This document shows, piece after piece, positions 7,526-17,625 of a DNA stretch of 24,806 nt. Made by a program: the position numbers and the translations under genes. This DNA comes from Pseudomonadota bacterium (GTDB taxonomy: Bacteria > Myxococcota_A > Polyangia > Polyangiales > Polyangiaceae): positions 1-24,806 of the forward strand of contig JAEXCN010000158.1 in NCBI GenBank assembly GCA_023402175.1. Direction: 5' to 3'. The notes under the pieces are model-generated. The model saw nothing but the letters and a program-made list of their open reading frames with translations. It ran no database searches and was not told the DNA's origin. Positions within the stretch are counted from its first letter, which is position 1; every line of letters starts with the position of its first letter.

Positions 7526-8782
7526 TTGGAGCGGCGGCGAGACGATCACACGAGTGGGAACCTGAGCTGCTCCTTCTGCGGGAAATCGCAGAAGGAGGTG
7601 AAGAAGCTCATCGCAGGACCGACGGTCTACATCTGCGACGAGTGCATCGGTCTCTGCAACGACATCATCGCGGAGGAGGTCGAGAAGGACGAGCCGTACG
7701 CGGGCTCGGCCCCGATCCCGAAGCCGTCCGAGATCAAGGCGATCCTCGACGACTACGTGATTGGTCAGGACCGCGCGAAGAAGATCCTCGCGGTCGCGGT
7801 CCACAATCACTACAAGCGCATCGACTCGCGCGTCTCGAGTGACGACGTCGAGCTGTCGAAGTCGAACATCTTGCTCCTCGGCCCGACGGGCTCCGGCAAG
7901 ACGCTCCTCGCGCAGACGCTCGCGAAGATCCTCCACGTGCCGTTCGCCATCGCGGACGCGACGACGCTCACCGAGGCGGGCTACGTCGGCGAGGATGTCG
8001 AGAACATCATCGTCCAGCTGCTCCAGAACGCCGACCACGACGTCGAGCGCGCGCAGCGTGGCATCGTCTACATCGACGAGATCGACAAGATCAGTCGCAA
8101 GAGCGACAACCCGAGCATCACGCGTGACGTCTCGGGCGAGGGCGTGCATCAGGCGCTTCTCAAGATCATCGAAGGCACGATCGCGAACGTTCCGCCGAAG
8201 GGTGGACGCAAGCACCCGCAGCAGGATTTCCTGCAGGTCGACACGACCAACATCCTCTTCATCTGCGGTGGCGCGTTCGTCGGCCTCGATCAGATCGTCC
8301 AGCGCCGCATCGGCCAGCAGACGCTCGGCTTCGGCGCGGAGATCAAGAGCAAGAAGGACTTCAAGCTCGGTGAGCTGCTCCAGCGCGTCGAGCCCGAGGA
8401 CCTCCTCAAGTTCGGTCTCATTCCGGAGTTCATCGGCCGACTGCCGATCATCGCGACGCTCCACGAGCTGAACGAGGAGGCGCTCATCGACATCCTCACG
8501 AAGCCGAAGAACGCGCTCGTGAAGCAGTTCCAGAAGATCTTCGAGATGGACGGCGTGAAGCTCAAGTTCACGAAGAGCGCGCTGTCCGCCGTCGCGCGCG
8601 AGGCGCTCGCCCGCAACGCCGGCGCCCGCGGTCTCCGCGCCATCCTCGAAGGCTCGCTCCTCGAGATCATGTACGACGTTCCGTCCCGCTCCGGGATCAA
8701 GGAAGTCGTCGTGAACGAGGAAGTGATCACGAAGGGCGACGCACCGCTCATCGTGTACCAGAAGGAAGCGGAGCTCGCCTGA
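7526..8782 (+). CDS. clpX: Clp protease ATP-binding unfoldase ClpX
   Basis: This 418-aa hexameric AAA+ unfoldase delivers substrates to ClpP. The N-terminal zinc-binding domain has Cys15, Cys18, Cys37 and Cys40 (CSFC and CDEC). Walker A is GPTGSGKT at 119-126, the pore loop GYVGED at 152-157 and Walker B IVYIDEID near 180-187. LGFG (in QQTLGFGAEI) matches the ClpP-docking IGF-type loop, and NAGARGLR carries the sensor-2 arginine. The start is TTG: an in-frame TAA at 7499-7501 closes the frame upstream, and no ATG or GTG occurs between it and the zinc motif. A GAGG element lies about 7 nt upstream of the TTG. Confidence 0.97.
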   Translation: MERRRDDHTSGNLSCSFCGKSQKEVKKLIAGPTVYICDECIGLCNDIIAEEVEKDEPYAGSAPIPKPSEIKAILDDYVIGQDRAKKILAVAVHNHYKRIDSRVSSDDVELSKSNILLLGPTGSGKTLLAQTLAKILHVPFAIADATTLTEAGYVGEDVENIIVQLLQNADHDVERAQRGIVYIDEIDKISRKSDNPSITRDVSGEGVHQALLKIIEGTIANVPPKGGRKHPQQDFLQVDTTNILFICGGAFVGLDQIVQRRIGQQTLGFGAEIKSKKDFKLGELLQRVEPEDLLKFGLIPEFIGRLPIIATLHELNEEALIDILTKPKNALVKQFQKIFEMDGVKLKFTKSALSAVAREALARNAGARGLRAILEGSLLEIMYDVPSRSGIKEVVVNEEVITKGDAPLIVYQKEAELA

Positions 8783-8819
8783 GCGTCTGATCGACGCCGC
8801 GTCTCTCGGCGATTCACTT

Positions 8820-8854
8820 TGCGCGCGCGTGGCCATCGATGCCTCGCGCGCGCA
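8820..8854 (+). other. alternating-CG hairpin downstream of clpX
   Basis: A perfect 10-bp inverted repeat (TGCGCGCGCG with CGCGCGCGCA) encloses a 15-nt centre that includes the palindrome ATCGAT and a further GGC/GCC pairing. It lies 37 bp after the clpX stop, with no T-run. The alternating purine-pyrimidine arms could also favour Z-DNA. Confidence 0.6.
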
Positions 8855-8958
8855 GTCGTTTCGGGCGTATCTCGACCGACTTGGCGGCCTCCTCGCCGCG
8901 CGTGCGGCTACGCGAGGCAGCTTCGCCCGCATCGGACAGATCGCGAACGCGCTTCGAG

Positions 8959-8990
8959 CGACGCACGTCGCCCGAACGACGCACGTCGCC
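8959..8990. repeat. 14-bp direct repeat in the clpX-lon spacer
   Basis: CGACGCACGTCGCC occurs at 8959-8972 and again at 8977-8990 (18-bp period). Each copy contains the near-palindrome CGACG-CA-CGTCG. The 603-bp clpX-lon spacer (8783-9385) otherwise shows only the hairpin at 8820 and weak arginine-rich frames on both strands that I do not accept as genes. The lon promoter should lie in it, but I cannot place it. Confidence 0.55.
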
Positions 8991-9385
8991 ATGGCGTTCG
9001 TTCATCCGTACGCGAGCGCGCAGTGCGGCAGAGCTCTTGGACGAGCGTGCACGCGCGTAGCCGAGCGCGACACGCACGCGCTCGCGTGCGCGCCGATGAG
9101 CTGCGCGCGAAGCCGTGCTCGCGCGCATGGCTGACAGGGCGACCGTCCGCACGGCGGGCTAGCTCGAACGTGTTCTCGCGCGGAGTTACACAGAAGCAGC
9201 GCTTGCGACTCGGGCATTCATTGCGAAAACGACAGCTGTGCGAGGAAGGATTTCGGCCCGTCGTGCCTTTGTGAAAGATCGCGTTCCGCGGTAGAACGAG
9301 GGGCTGATTTTGGCACCCGCGGCGACGCGGGGGGTGACGAGCGCCCCCGTCTCCATGGGGCGAGGACGAGAGACAGAGGACCCAT

Positions 9386-11923
<2,538 letters not shown>

Positions 11924-11952
11924 TCGGCGCTGTCGTTACACGTCACTAGAGC

Positions 11953-11990
11953 CGACCGGCACGTCATCAGCGTGCCGGTCGCTGACTTTT
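11953..11990 (+). terminator. intrinsic terminator-like hairpin after lon
   Basis: A perfect 11-bp stem (CGACCGGCACG with CGTGCCGGTCG) and 7-nt loop are followed by CTGACTTTT. It starts 29 bp after the lon stop. The T-run is short and displaced by 5 nt, so efficiency may be moderate. Confidence 0.75.
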
Positions 11991-12083
11991 GTGACCATCG
12001 CCTCAGCCGCGCACTTCGTTCGACGTCGAGGTATCGAGGTCATCGGCTGCACCATGAATGACGGACCGGGCGCTCGTCCGAGG

Positions 12084-12116
12084 CTTGTTTCCTAGTTCAC
12101 TCAACTGGGAAACAAG
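12084..12116. terminator. 14-bp hairpin between lon and oxyR
   Basis: CTTGTTTCCTAGTT (12084-12097) pairs with AACTGGGAAACAAG (12103-12116) over 14 bp with one T-G wobble and a 5-nt loop. The arms are much more AT-rich than the surroundings. It lies 74 bp past the oxyR stop, between convergent genes, with no T-run on either side. It is probably a transcription barrier for one or both genes. The remaining spacer shows nothing else. Confidence 0.55.
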
Positions 12117-12190
12117 GCAGGCAGGTGGCGACGAAGCCGGGCGTGAACGAGCGCAGCGGGTCCTTACTCGAGAGCCGGCCGCTCCGGCGA

Positions 12191-13168
12191 TCACGTATGG
12201 CGATCCGGCGTCGGCGCGATGACGTTGGGGCGGCGCGTCCGCGACTGGAGCTCGCGCGGGATGCCTTGCTGGAGCGTGGTGAACAGGGCGTCGGCGACCG
12301 AGCGCCGGAGATGCTGCCGCGCGACGAGGAAGCTGATCTCCCGTAGGGGTTCGGGGTCGCTGAAACGGCGGACCTGAGAAGCGCGCCGCCCGGGCGTCAG
12401 CAGGAGCGCGACGAGCTCGGGCACGATCGTGACGCCGAGACCTGCGTCGACCAGGTGCATCAACGTGTCGAACGAGCCGCCGTCGAAGAGGACCTTCGGG
12501 CCGTCGGCGTCGACGCTTCTCCGATCGATGCCGCAGAGATGGAGAGCCTGCGCTCGGAAGCAGTGTCCTTCGCTGAGCAGCCAAACGTGCTCGTCGACGA
12601 GGGCGGTCTGCCGAACGCGCTCCTTCTTGGTGAGCGGATGGAGCGGTGGAAGATAGGCGAGAAAGGCTTCGTGACAGACGAGCCGCTCGTGGATCCCGGG
12701 GATGTCGAGCGGCGTGATCGCGATGCCGCCGTCGATGGAACCGTCGCGCAAGCGTCGCACGAGCACGTCCGTCTTCTCTTCCACGATCTCGAGGTCGACC
12801 TTCGGGTACATCCGGGCGAACGACGGCAAGAGGCGAGGGAGCACCGTCGATGCGAGCGTCGGCAGTACGCCCAGGCGATACGCACCCGCGACCTCCTCTC
12901 GGCCGTCTGCGATCTCGGCGAAGTGCTCGATTTGATCGAGCACGCTGCGCGCGTGCGCAACGGCGAGGGCCCCGCGCTCCGTCGTGAACACCGGTTGCCG
13001 CGACCGATCGAAGATGTGGAAGGCGAGCATCTCCTCGACCTTCTTGATCTGCGCGCTCAGAGCTGGCTGCGACACGTGGCACGCGCGTGCGGCATCGCGG
13101 AAGCTCCGATGGCGATCGACCGCGACGATATAGCGCAGTTGTTGGATCGTCAGTGCCGATAAGTCCAT
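12191..13168 (-). CDS. oxyR: OxyR-type LysR family peroxide-sensing regulator
   Basis: This 325-aa LysR-type regulator has an N-terminal winged HTH at about 5-62 (LRYIVAVDRHRSFRDAAR, SQPALSAQIKKVEE) and a periplasmic-binding-like effector domain from about 95. The stretch EGHCFRAQALHLC places Cys203 and Cys212 exactly as the peroxide-reactive and resolving cysteines of E. coli OxyR (Cys199 and Cys208, CxxxxxxxxC). Peroxide should form the disulfide and switch DNA binding. I chose the ATG at 13168 because MDLSALTIQQLRYIVAVD is the standard LysR start; a longer frame would cross the promoter. It is divergent from the cytochrome c peroxidase operon, its likely target. A palindrome overlaps its start codon, suggesting autoregulation. 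Confidence 0.92.
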   Translation of the reverse strand: MDLSALTIQQLRYIVAVDRHRSFRDAARACHVSQPALSAQIKKVEEMLAFHIFDRSRQPVFTTERGALAVAHARSVLDQIEHFAEIADGREEVAGAYRLGVLPTLASTVLPRLLPSFARMYPKVDLEIVEEKTDVLVRRLRDGSIDGGIAITPLDIPGIHERLVCHEAFLAYLPPLHPLTKKERVRQTALVDEHVWLLSEGHCFRAQALHLCGIDRRSVDADGPKVLFDGGSFDTLMHLVDAGLGVTIVPELVALLLTPGRRASQVRRFSDPEPLREISFLVARQHLRRSVADALFTTLQQGIPRELQSRTRRPNVIAPTPDRHT

Positions 13169-13176
13169 CTTATCGG
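13156..13176. promoter_or_regulatory. palindromic operator candidate over the oxyR start
   Basis: CCGATAAG (13156-13163), a 5-nt centre and CTTATCGG (13169-13176) form a perfect 8-bp inverted repeat. It contains T-N11-A, the LysR-type core, and the ATA-N9-TAT ends of the E. coli OxyR element. It covers the oxyR ATG at 13166-13168. A TATATG -10-like sequence for oxyR is at 13179-13184 (minus strand). Confidence 0.6.
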
Positions 13177-13183
13177 CCCATAT

Positions 13184-13253
13184 ACAACAATGCGTTGTCT
13201 TCCGGGTCCGCAGCGCCGATCTTCGACTGCGTCGTACGGCACGTTTCGAAACG
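13184..13253. promoter_or_regulatory. two further dyads in the oxyR-ccp intergenic region
   Basis: ACAAC-AATGC-GTTGT (13184-13198) is a 5-bp inverted repeat centred 25 bp from the operator candidate at 13156-13176. CGTTTCGAAACG (13242-13253) is a perfect 12-bp palindrome 28 bp upstream of the peroxidase GTG. No good -35/-10 pair is visible for the plus-strand operon, consistent with an activator-dependent promoter. Confidence 0.45.
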
Positions 13254-13280
13254 CTGTTCTCGAAGCCACGGAGGTCGGTC

Positions 13281-14780
13281 GTGTTCAAGGACAAGAGCTC
13301 GAGCGGCGGAGCGCATCGCCGCCTGCGGCACCTCATCACCGCGACCCTGCTCGGCGCGCCGCTCGTCTACTCGCTCGCCGTGAACGGCGCGCCTCCGGTC
13401 GCCGCGCCGACGGCCGCAGGTACCGGCAAGCCCGCGGGCGCGGATGCAGCGAGCCCTGTAGCAACGCCGTCGCCAGCATCGCCTTCGGCCGCGCCCGGGG
13501 AGAAGCCCGTGACCGGCGGCGGGGACGCTCCGCACGGCGCCATGGCGATGGCGAAGCAGCAGGCCGCGATCGACAGGGCCACGACGCCTCTCCCCCCGAA
13601 CGGCGGCGCACCCGCAGGGATCGATCCCGCGTACTGGAAAGCGATCGTGCCCGCCGACAACGCGCAGAACGACGCGCGCGTCGCGCTCGGCCGGAAGCTC
13701 TACTTCGATCCGAGGCTCTCGAAGGACGGCACGGTCGCGTGCGCGACGTGCCACGACGTGAGCCGTGGCTTCACCGATCGGCGCGGGACATCCGAGGGCA
13801 TCGGCGACAAGCTCGGGCAGCGCAACGCCCCGACGACGATGAACGCGTTCCTCTTCTCGTCGCAGTTCTGGGACGGGCGCGCGGCAACGCTCGAGGAGCA
13901 GGCGAAGCTGCCGATCACCAACCCGATCGAAATGGGCATGCCGGACGACAAGGCCGTGATGGCCCCGATCGGCAAGGACCCCGAGTACGCGAGGATGTTC
14001 CAGGCGGCGTACGGACGCGCGCCGACGTTCGACGACGTCGGCCGCGCCATCGCGGCGTTCGAGCGGACGCTCGTCTTCCTCGACGCGCCGTTCGACCGCT
14101 TTCTCGCGGGCGACCTGAAGGCGGTCGACGACGACGCGAAGGCCGGGTGGGTCCTCTACAACGGCAAGGCACGGTGCGTGAGCTGTCACCAGATCTCGAG
14201 CTCGTCGCCGATCGGGACCGACAACCGCTTCCACAACATCGGCGTGTCGGCTCGTCACAAGGACTTCGAGGGACTCGCGAAGAAGGCGCTCGAGGCGCTG
14301 TCGAAGGACAACTCGAAAGAAGCGCAGGATCGGTTCGCGCTCCAGACCGATCTCGGCGAGCTCGGACGCTTCGTCGTGACGAAGAATCGTTCCGACATCG
14401 GCGCGTTCAAGTCGATGCAGGTTCGCAACGTCGGCATCACCGCGCCGTACATGCACGACGGCTCGATCGCGACGCTCTGGGACGTGATCGACCACTACAA
14501 CAAGGGCGGGGAGCCGAACCCGTTCCTCGATGGAGGCATCGAGCCGCTCGCGCTGAGCGAGACCGAGATCAACCAGCTCGTGGCGTTCTTGTTCTCGCTC
14601 ACGGATGTCCGCTTCGCCGAGGACAACAAGGCTGAATTCGAACGCCAGAAGAAGCTCGCGGTCACGCGCCGACCTCTCCGCGACGAGGCCGCGGCGAACC
14701 GCAAGCTGCTCCCCTTCGAGCGCCGGCTCTCCGGCCAGAACGCGCAGAACGGACAGAACGGACAGAAGGTGACGCCATGA
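13281..14780 (+). CDS. di-heme cytochrome c peroxidase (CcpA/MauG family), exported
   Basis: The family reduces hydrogen peroxide to water in the periplasm with electrons from small c-type cytochromes. The 499-aa protein has two CxxCH heme sites, CATCH at 154-158 and CVSCH at 299-303, in the typical contexts LGRKLYFDPRLS upstream and APYMHDGS (388-395) downstream. The N-terminus has basic residues then a hydrophobic stretch (about 17-34), consistent with a signal sequence or anchor. A disordered Ala/Pro/Gly linker spans about 37-85. This N-terminal part makes it longer than classical CcpA (about 320-350 aa). GTG start with GGAGG 6 nt upstream. Its stop overlaps the next start (ATGA). It is divergent from oxyR and probably OxyR-activated. 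Confidence 0.93.
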   Translation: MFKDKSSSGGAHRRLRHLITATLLGAPLVYSLAVNGAPPVAAPTAAGTGKPAGADAASPVATPSPASPSAAPGEKPVTGGGDAPHGAMAMAKQQAAIDRATTPLPPNGGAPAGIDPAYWKAIVPADNAQNDARVALGRKLYFDPRLSKDGTVACATCHDVSRGFTDRRGTSEGIGDKLGQRNAPTTMNAFLFSSQFWDGRAATLEEQAKLPITNPIEMGMPDDKAVMAPIGKDPEYARMFQAAYGRAPTFDDVGRAIAAFERTLVFLDAPFDRFLAGDLKAVDDDAKAGWVLYNGKARCVSCHQISSSSPIGTDNRFHNIGVSARHKDFEGLAKKALEALSKDNSKEAQDRFALQTDLGELGRFVVTKNRSDIGAFKSMQVRNVGITAPYMHDGSIATLWDVIDHYNKGGEPNPFLDGGIEPLALSETEINQLVAFLFSLTDVRFAEDNKAEFERQKKLAVTRRPLRDEAAANRKLLPFERRLSGQNAQNGQNGQKVTP

Positions 14781-15922
14781 GTGATCGTCCGAAGAAGATG
14801 CCGGGTGTGAAGAGCATCGAGACGAAGCACATGGAAGAGCGCGACCGACTCTTTCGCGGGCTTCACAACCTCGATCGCCGCTCGTTCCTCAAGGTGAGCG
14901 CCGCCGCGCTCGGCGCGGTCGCGGGCGCAGGGATCTTCTCGCCGCACTCGTTCCAGCCGGTGAGCGTCGCTCACGCGCAGCCGGCGACCGGAAAGGTGCA
15001 GCAGTTCCGGTTCGCGTACATCTCCGATTCACACCTGTACGAGCGTTCGCTCAACGATCGCTTCGTCAACGCGCTCATGCGCGCCGTCGACGACGTCAAC
15101 GCGATGGACCCACAACCGGACTTCGTCTTCTACGGCGGGGACCTCGCTCAGCTCGGTCAGCCGAAGGAGCTCGAGCTCGGAGCGCAGATCCTCAAGAACC
15201 TGAAGGCCCCGCTCAAGATCATGGTCGGCGAGCACGATTGGTACCTCGACATGGGCGAGAAGTGGCGCGAGCTGTTCGGGCCGCCGACGTACTCGTTCGA
15301 CCACAAGGGCGTGCACTGCGTCGTCCTCAATAGCGTCGTCGAGAAGGACTTCTGGACCGCGCGAAAGCTCACGCCGATGGAGCGAATGAAGACCGTCGCC
15401 GGCCTCGACAACGGCGTGCAGAGCCCATTTTCGGTCGGCGCCGAGCAGCGGAAGTGGCTCGAGAACGATCTCAAGAGCAAGTCGGCGGACACGCCGCTCA
15501 TCGTGTTTTCGCACTCGCCGCTCTACAAGCTGTACAAGAACTGGAACTTCTGGACCGACGACGCCGACGAAGTGCAGGCGCTCCTGAGGCGGTTCAGCAA
15601 CGTCGTCGTCTTCCACGGCCACACGCACCAGCTGCTGACGAACCGAATCGGCAACATCCAGTTCCACGGCTTTCTCTCGACCGCGTGGCCGTGGCCCTAC
15701 GCGCCGACGGGGCTCCCCGAGCTCACGGTGCAGATGAGCCGTCCGGATCCGTTCAATCCGAATGACGGGTGCGGCGACGGTTCGGTGCTCGTCCACCCCG
15801 ACGGGCTCGTCGACAAGGTCTACAACCTCTGGAACCGGAACCCGGTGACCGTCTCGCGGACGTACATGCAGTCGCGCGGGGCGAAGGACAAGCCGTCGGT
15901 GCCGGTCCGGAAGAGCTACTGA
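14777..15922 (+). CDS. Tat-exported calcineurin-like metallophosphoesterase
   Basis: This 381-aa protein has a twin-arginine signal, DRRSFLKVSAAALGAVAGA (33-51), after an unusually long polar n-region, with a likely cleavage near AHAQ (65-68). Metal-binding motifs of the calcineurin-like superfamily are in order: D84 and H86 (SDSH), D121 (YGGDLAQ), H152 in GEHD (in place of the usual GNHE/D), SHSP near 240 and GHTH at 281-284. The family hydrolyses phosphomonoesters or diesters with a two-metal centre in the periplasm; the substrate is not predictable. It is translationally coupled to the peroxidase (ATGA). Tat export suggests a cofactor-loaded fold, and the coupling suggests a role in the same envelope redox process. 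Confidence 0.9.
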   Translation: MSDRPKKMPGVKSIETKHMEERDRLFRGLHNLDRRSFLKVSAAALGAVAGAGIFSPHSFQPVSVAHAQPATGKVQQFRFAYISDSHLYERSLNDRFVNALMRAVDDVNAMDPQPDFVFYGGDLAQLGQPKELELGAQILKNLKAPLKIMVGEHDWYLDMGEKWRELFGPPTYSFDHKGVHCVVLNSVVEKDFWTARKLTPMERMKTVAGLDNGVQSPFSVGAEQRKWLENDLKSKSADTPLIVFSHSPLYKLYKNWNFWTDDADEVQALLRRFSNVVVFHGHTHQLLTNRIGNIQFHGFLSTAWPWPYAPTGLPELTVQMSRPDPFNPNDGCGDGSVLVHPDGLVDKVYNLWNRNPVTVSRTYMQSRGAKDKPSVPVRKSY

Positions 15923-15930
15923 GGTCGATC

Positions 15931-16674
15931 ATGATCAGACAAGACGTGATGGGAAAGTCCGCGCTCGTCCTCGCCATCGCAGCGGCATGCGTCGCGTCCG
16001 CGTGTGGGGGCGGGCAGGGGGCCGAGCGTCCCGCCGTGAACGCGCAGAAAGAGGGACCGACCAGCGCCGGGCCGAACGCGTCGAACGCACCACAGACCGT
16101 GCCGACGGCGTCGCTCACACCGAACAACGTCGAGGTGCTCCTCTGTGACGGGAAGACGAAGGTGAACGTCCCCGCCAGCACGCCGGGCACGGCCATCGCC
16201 GGTCAGCTGATGGCCGAGTGGCTGCGGAAGAACCCCGGATCGACGTGGGAGGCCGAGGAGCGCGAGCGCCACACGCTCCAGCCCGCGGCCGACAACAGCG
16301 CGCTCATCGGTCAGGTCGAGGGCCAGACGTACGGCCGGATCACCGCGCAGGACGTCGCGCTCTGGAAGACCGAGGCCGAGCGCGTCGCGACGGCCGGCTC
16401 GCGTGTGTTCCACAACGCCGACGAGCTCGGCAGCACGGTCGGCGTCTCGTGTGACATGTGTCACCCACACGCCGCCAACACGCATCCCGAGACCTACCCG
16501 AAGTTCCAGCCGCAGCTCGGACGCGTCGCGCTCCTTCGCGACATGGTCAACTGGTGCATCGAGCATCCGGTTCGCGGCAAGGCGCTGGCCTCCGACGATC
16601 CGAGAATGCGCGCCCTCGAGTCCTACATCCTTGCCCAGCGCAAGGGGAAGGCACTGGAGTACGGCAAACACTGA
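15931..16674 (+). CDS. mono-heme c-type cytochrome lipoprotein
   Basis: This 247-aa protein starts at the ATG at 15931 because GAGG lies 6 nt upstream, overlapping the end of the preceding gene. The signal peptide ends in a lipobox VASAC with Cys25, followed by GGG and a disordered region to about 60. One heme motif, CDMCH at 174-178, is present. The downstream pattern NWCIEHP (207-213) and MRALESYI (226-233), including a possible heme-ligand methionine, resembles SoxA/TsdA-type cytochromes c. It is probably anchored in a membrane facing the periplasm and is a plausible electron donor to the di-heme peroxidase of the same operon. That partnership is inferred from gene order. Confidence 0.85.
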   Translation: MIRQDVMGKSALVLAIAAACVASACGGGQGAERPAVNAQKEGPTSAGPNASNAPQTVPTASLTPNNVEVLLCDGKTKVNVPASTPGTAIAGQLMAEWLRKNPGSTWEAEERERHTLQPAADNSALIGQVEGQTYGRITAQDVALWKTEAERVATAGSRVFHNADELGSTVGVSCDMCHPHAANTHPETYPKFQPQLGRVALLRDMVNWCIEHPVRGKALASDDPRMRALESYILAQRKGKALEYGKH

Positions 16675-16703
16675 AAGACCGCGGACGTCCCTCCCCGATC
16701 ACG

Positions 16704-17600
16704 TCACGCGTGCTCCTCGATCGCGAACGGTGGGGGTTGGCGGCCGTCGATGTCGGTGAAGGCGTATTCGCGCGCGAGGTCGGCGACGAGGAGGACCTTG
16801 CCGGTCTTCGTCAGTACGTCCCGGTCGGCGGCGAGCGCGACGACGGCGCGGCCGAGGTAGCGTGGAGACTCGGTCCGCGAGAGGCTCGGGTTGTCGCGCC
16901 AGTGCGCTTCATCGGCTCGCATGTGCGCGAGCACCAGCTCGGTCCGCATCCAGCCCGGTGACAGCGCGACGGATGCCACTCCGTGCGGACGCAGCTCTTC
17001 GGCCATGCCTTCCGCCAGGCGGTTCATGGCTGCCTTCGCGAGATCGTAGAAGAGGCTGCCCTTCAAGTACCGGCCTCGATCCCAGAAGGTGGTCGTCACG
17101 ATGAGGCCCGTGTTCTGGCGGACCATCATCGGGGCTGCGAAGCGCGACGCCAGCACGTGGTTGCGGACGCCTCGGTCGAACATGCTGTCCCAGCTCTCGA
17201 GGGGTTGTTCCCAGAACGGCGCGGTTGACGACGGGTTGAACGTCTCGTGTCCGCCCCAGGCGTTGTTGACGAGGAGGTCGAGCCGTCCCTGTTCGCGTTC
17301 CACGCGCGCGAACAGAGCACGGACCTCGTCTTCGCGCGTGTGGTCGCACCGGACCGCGATGCCGTTCCCGCCGGCGCGGGACACTTCGTCTGCGGTCTCG
17401 TCGATGTTGCCGGGCATCGTCGCGAGCCCGACCTCGCGCAGGAACGAGCCGTACGTTCCGACCTCGGAGTTGCGCGTCGTCCGACCCGTCACGTAGACCG
17501 TCGCACCCGCCGCGCCGAGCTCGACAGCAATGCCTCGTCCACCGCCGCGGCTCGCGCCCGTGACGACGGCGACCGTTCCTCCAAGCTTCTTCGCACCCAT
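16704..17600 (-). CDS. SDR family oxidoreductase (DHRS1-like)
   Basis: This 298-aa classical-type short-chain dehydrogenase has the nucleotide-binding motif TGASRGGGRGIA (14-25), NNAWGG (112-117) and the YxxxK pair Tyr185 and Lys189 in FYDLAKAAM. TGR after the second beta strand suggests NADP(H) preference, which is only inference. The position of the catalytic serine reads TTTFWD (169-174), so threonine stands in for serine. The overall pattern, including AEELRPHGVASVALSPGW, fits a bacterial branch related to DHRS1. GGAGG lies 7 nt before the ATG. It is the last of four co-oriented genes, 25 bp after the AraC-type regulator gene. Confidence 0.9.
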   Translation of the reverse strand: MGAKKLGGTVAVVTGASRGGGRGIAVELGAAGATVYVTGRTTRNSEVGTYGSFLREVGLATMPGNIDETADEVSRAGGNGIAVRCDHTREDEVRALFARVEREQGRLDLLVNNAWGGHETFNPSSTAPFWEQPLESWDSMFDRGVRNHVLASRFAAPMMVRQNTGLIVTTTFWDRGRYLKGSLFYDLAKAAMNRLAEGMAEELRPHGVASVALSPGWMRTELVLAHMRADEAHWRDNPSLSRTESPRYLGRAVVALAADRDVLTKTGKVLLVADLAREYAFTDIDGRQPPPFAIEEHA

Positions 17601-17625
17601 GACGAATCCTCCTGACGAGCGACAT

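Noticed and set aside
8829..9134. 101-aa plus-strand ORF in the clpX-lon spacer
   Set aside because: The first 40 residues look protein-like, but the GTG lies inside a CG hairpin, there is no ribosome-binding site and third positions are less biased than in real neighbours. Kept as unproven.
9311..9330. TGGCAC upstream of lon as a sigma54 promoter
   Set aside because: No GC element at the required distance for a -12 box.
15769..15930. Upstream extension of the cytochrome c lipoprotein frame
   Set aside because: It overlaps the phosphoesterase gene and would bury the signal peptide; the ATG at 15931 with GAGG places the lipobox correctly.
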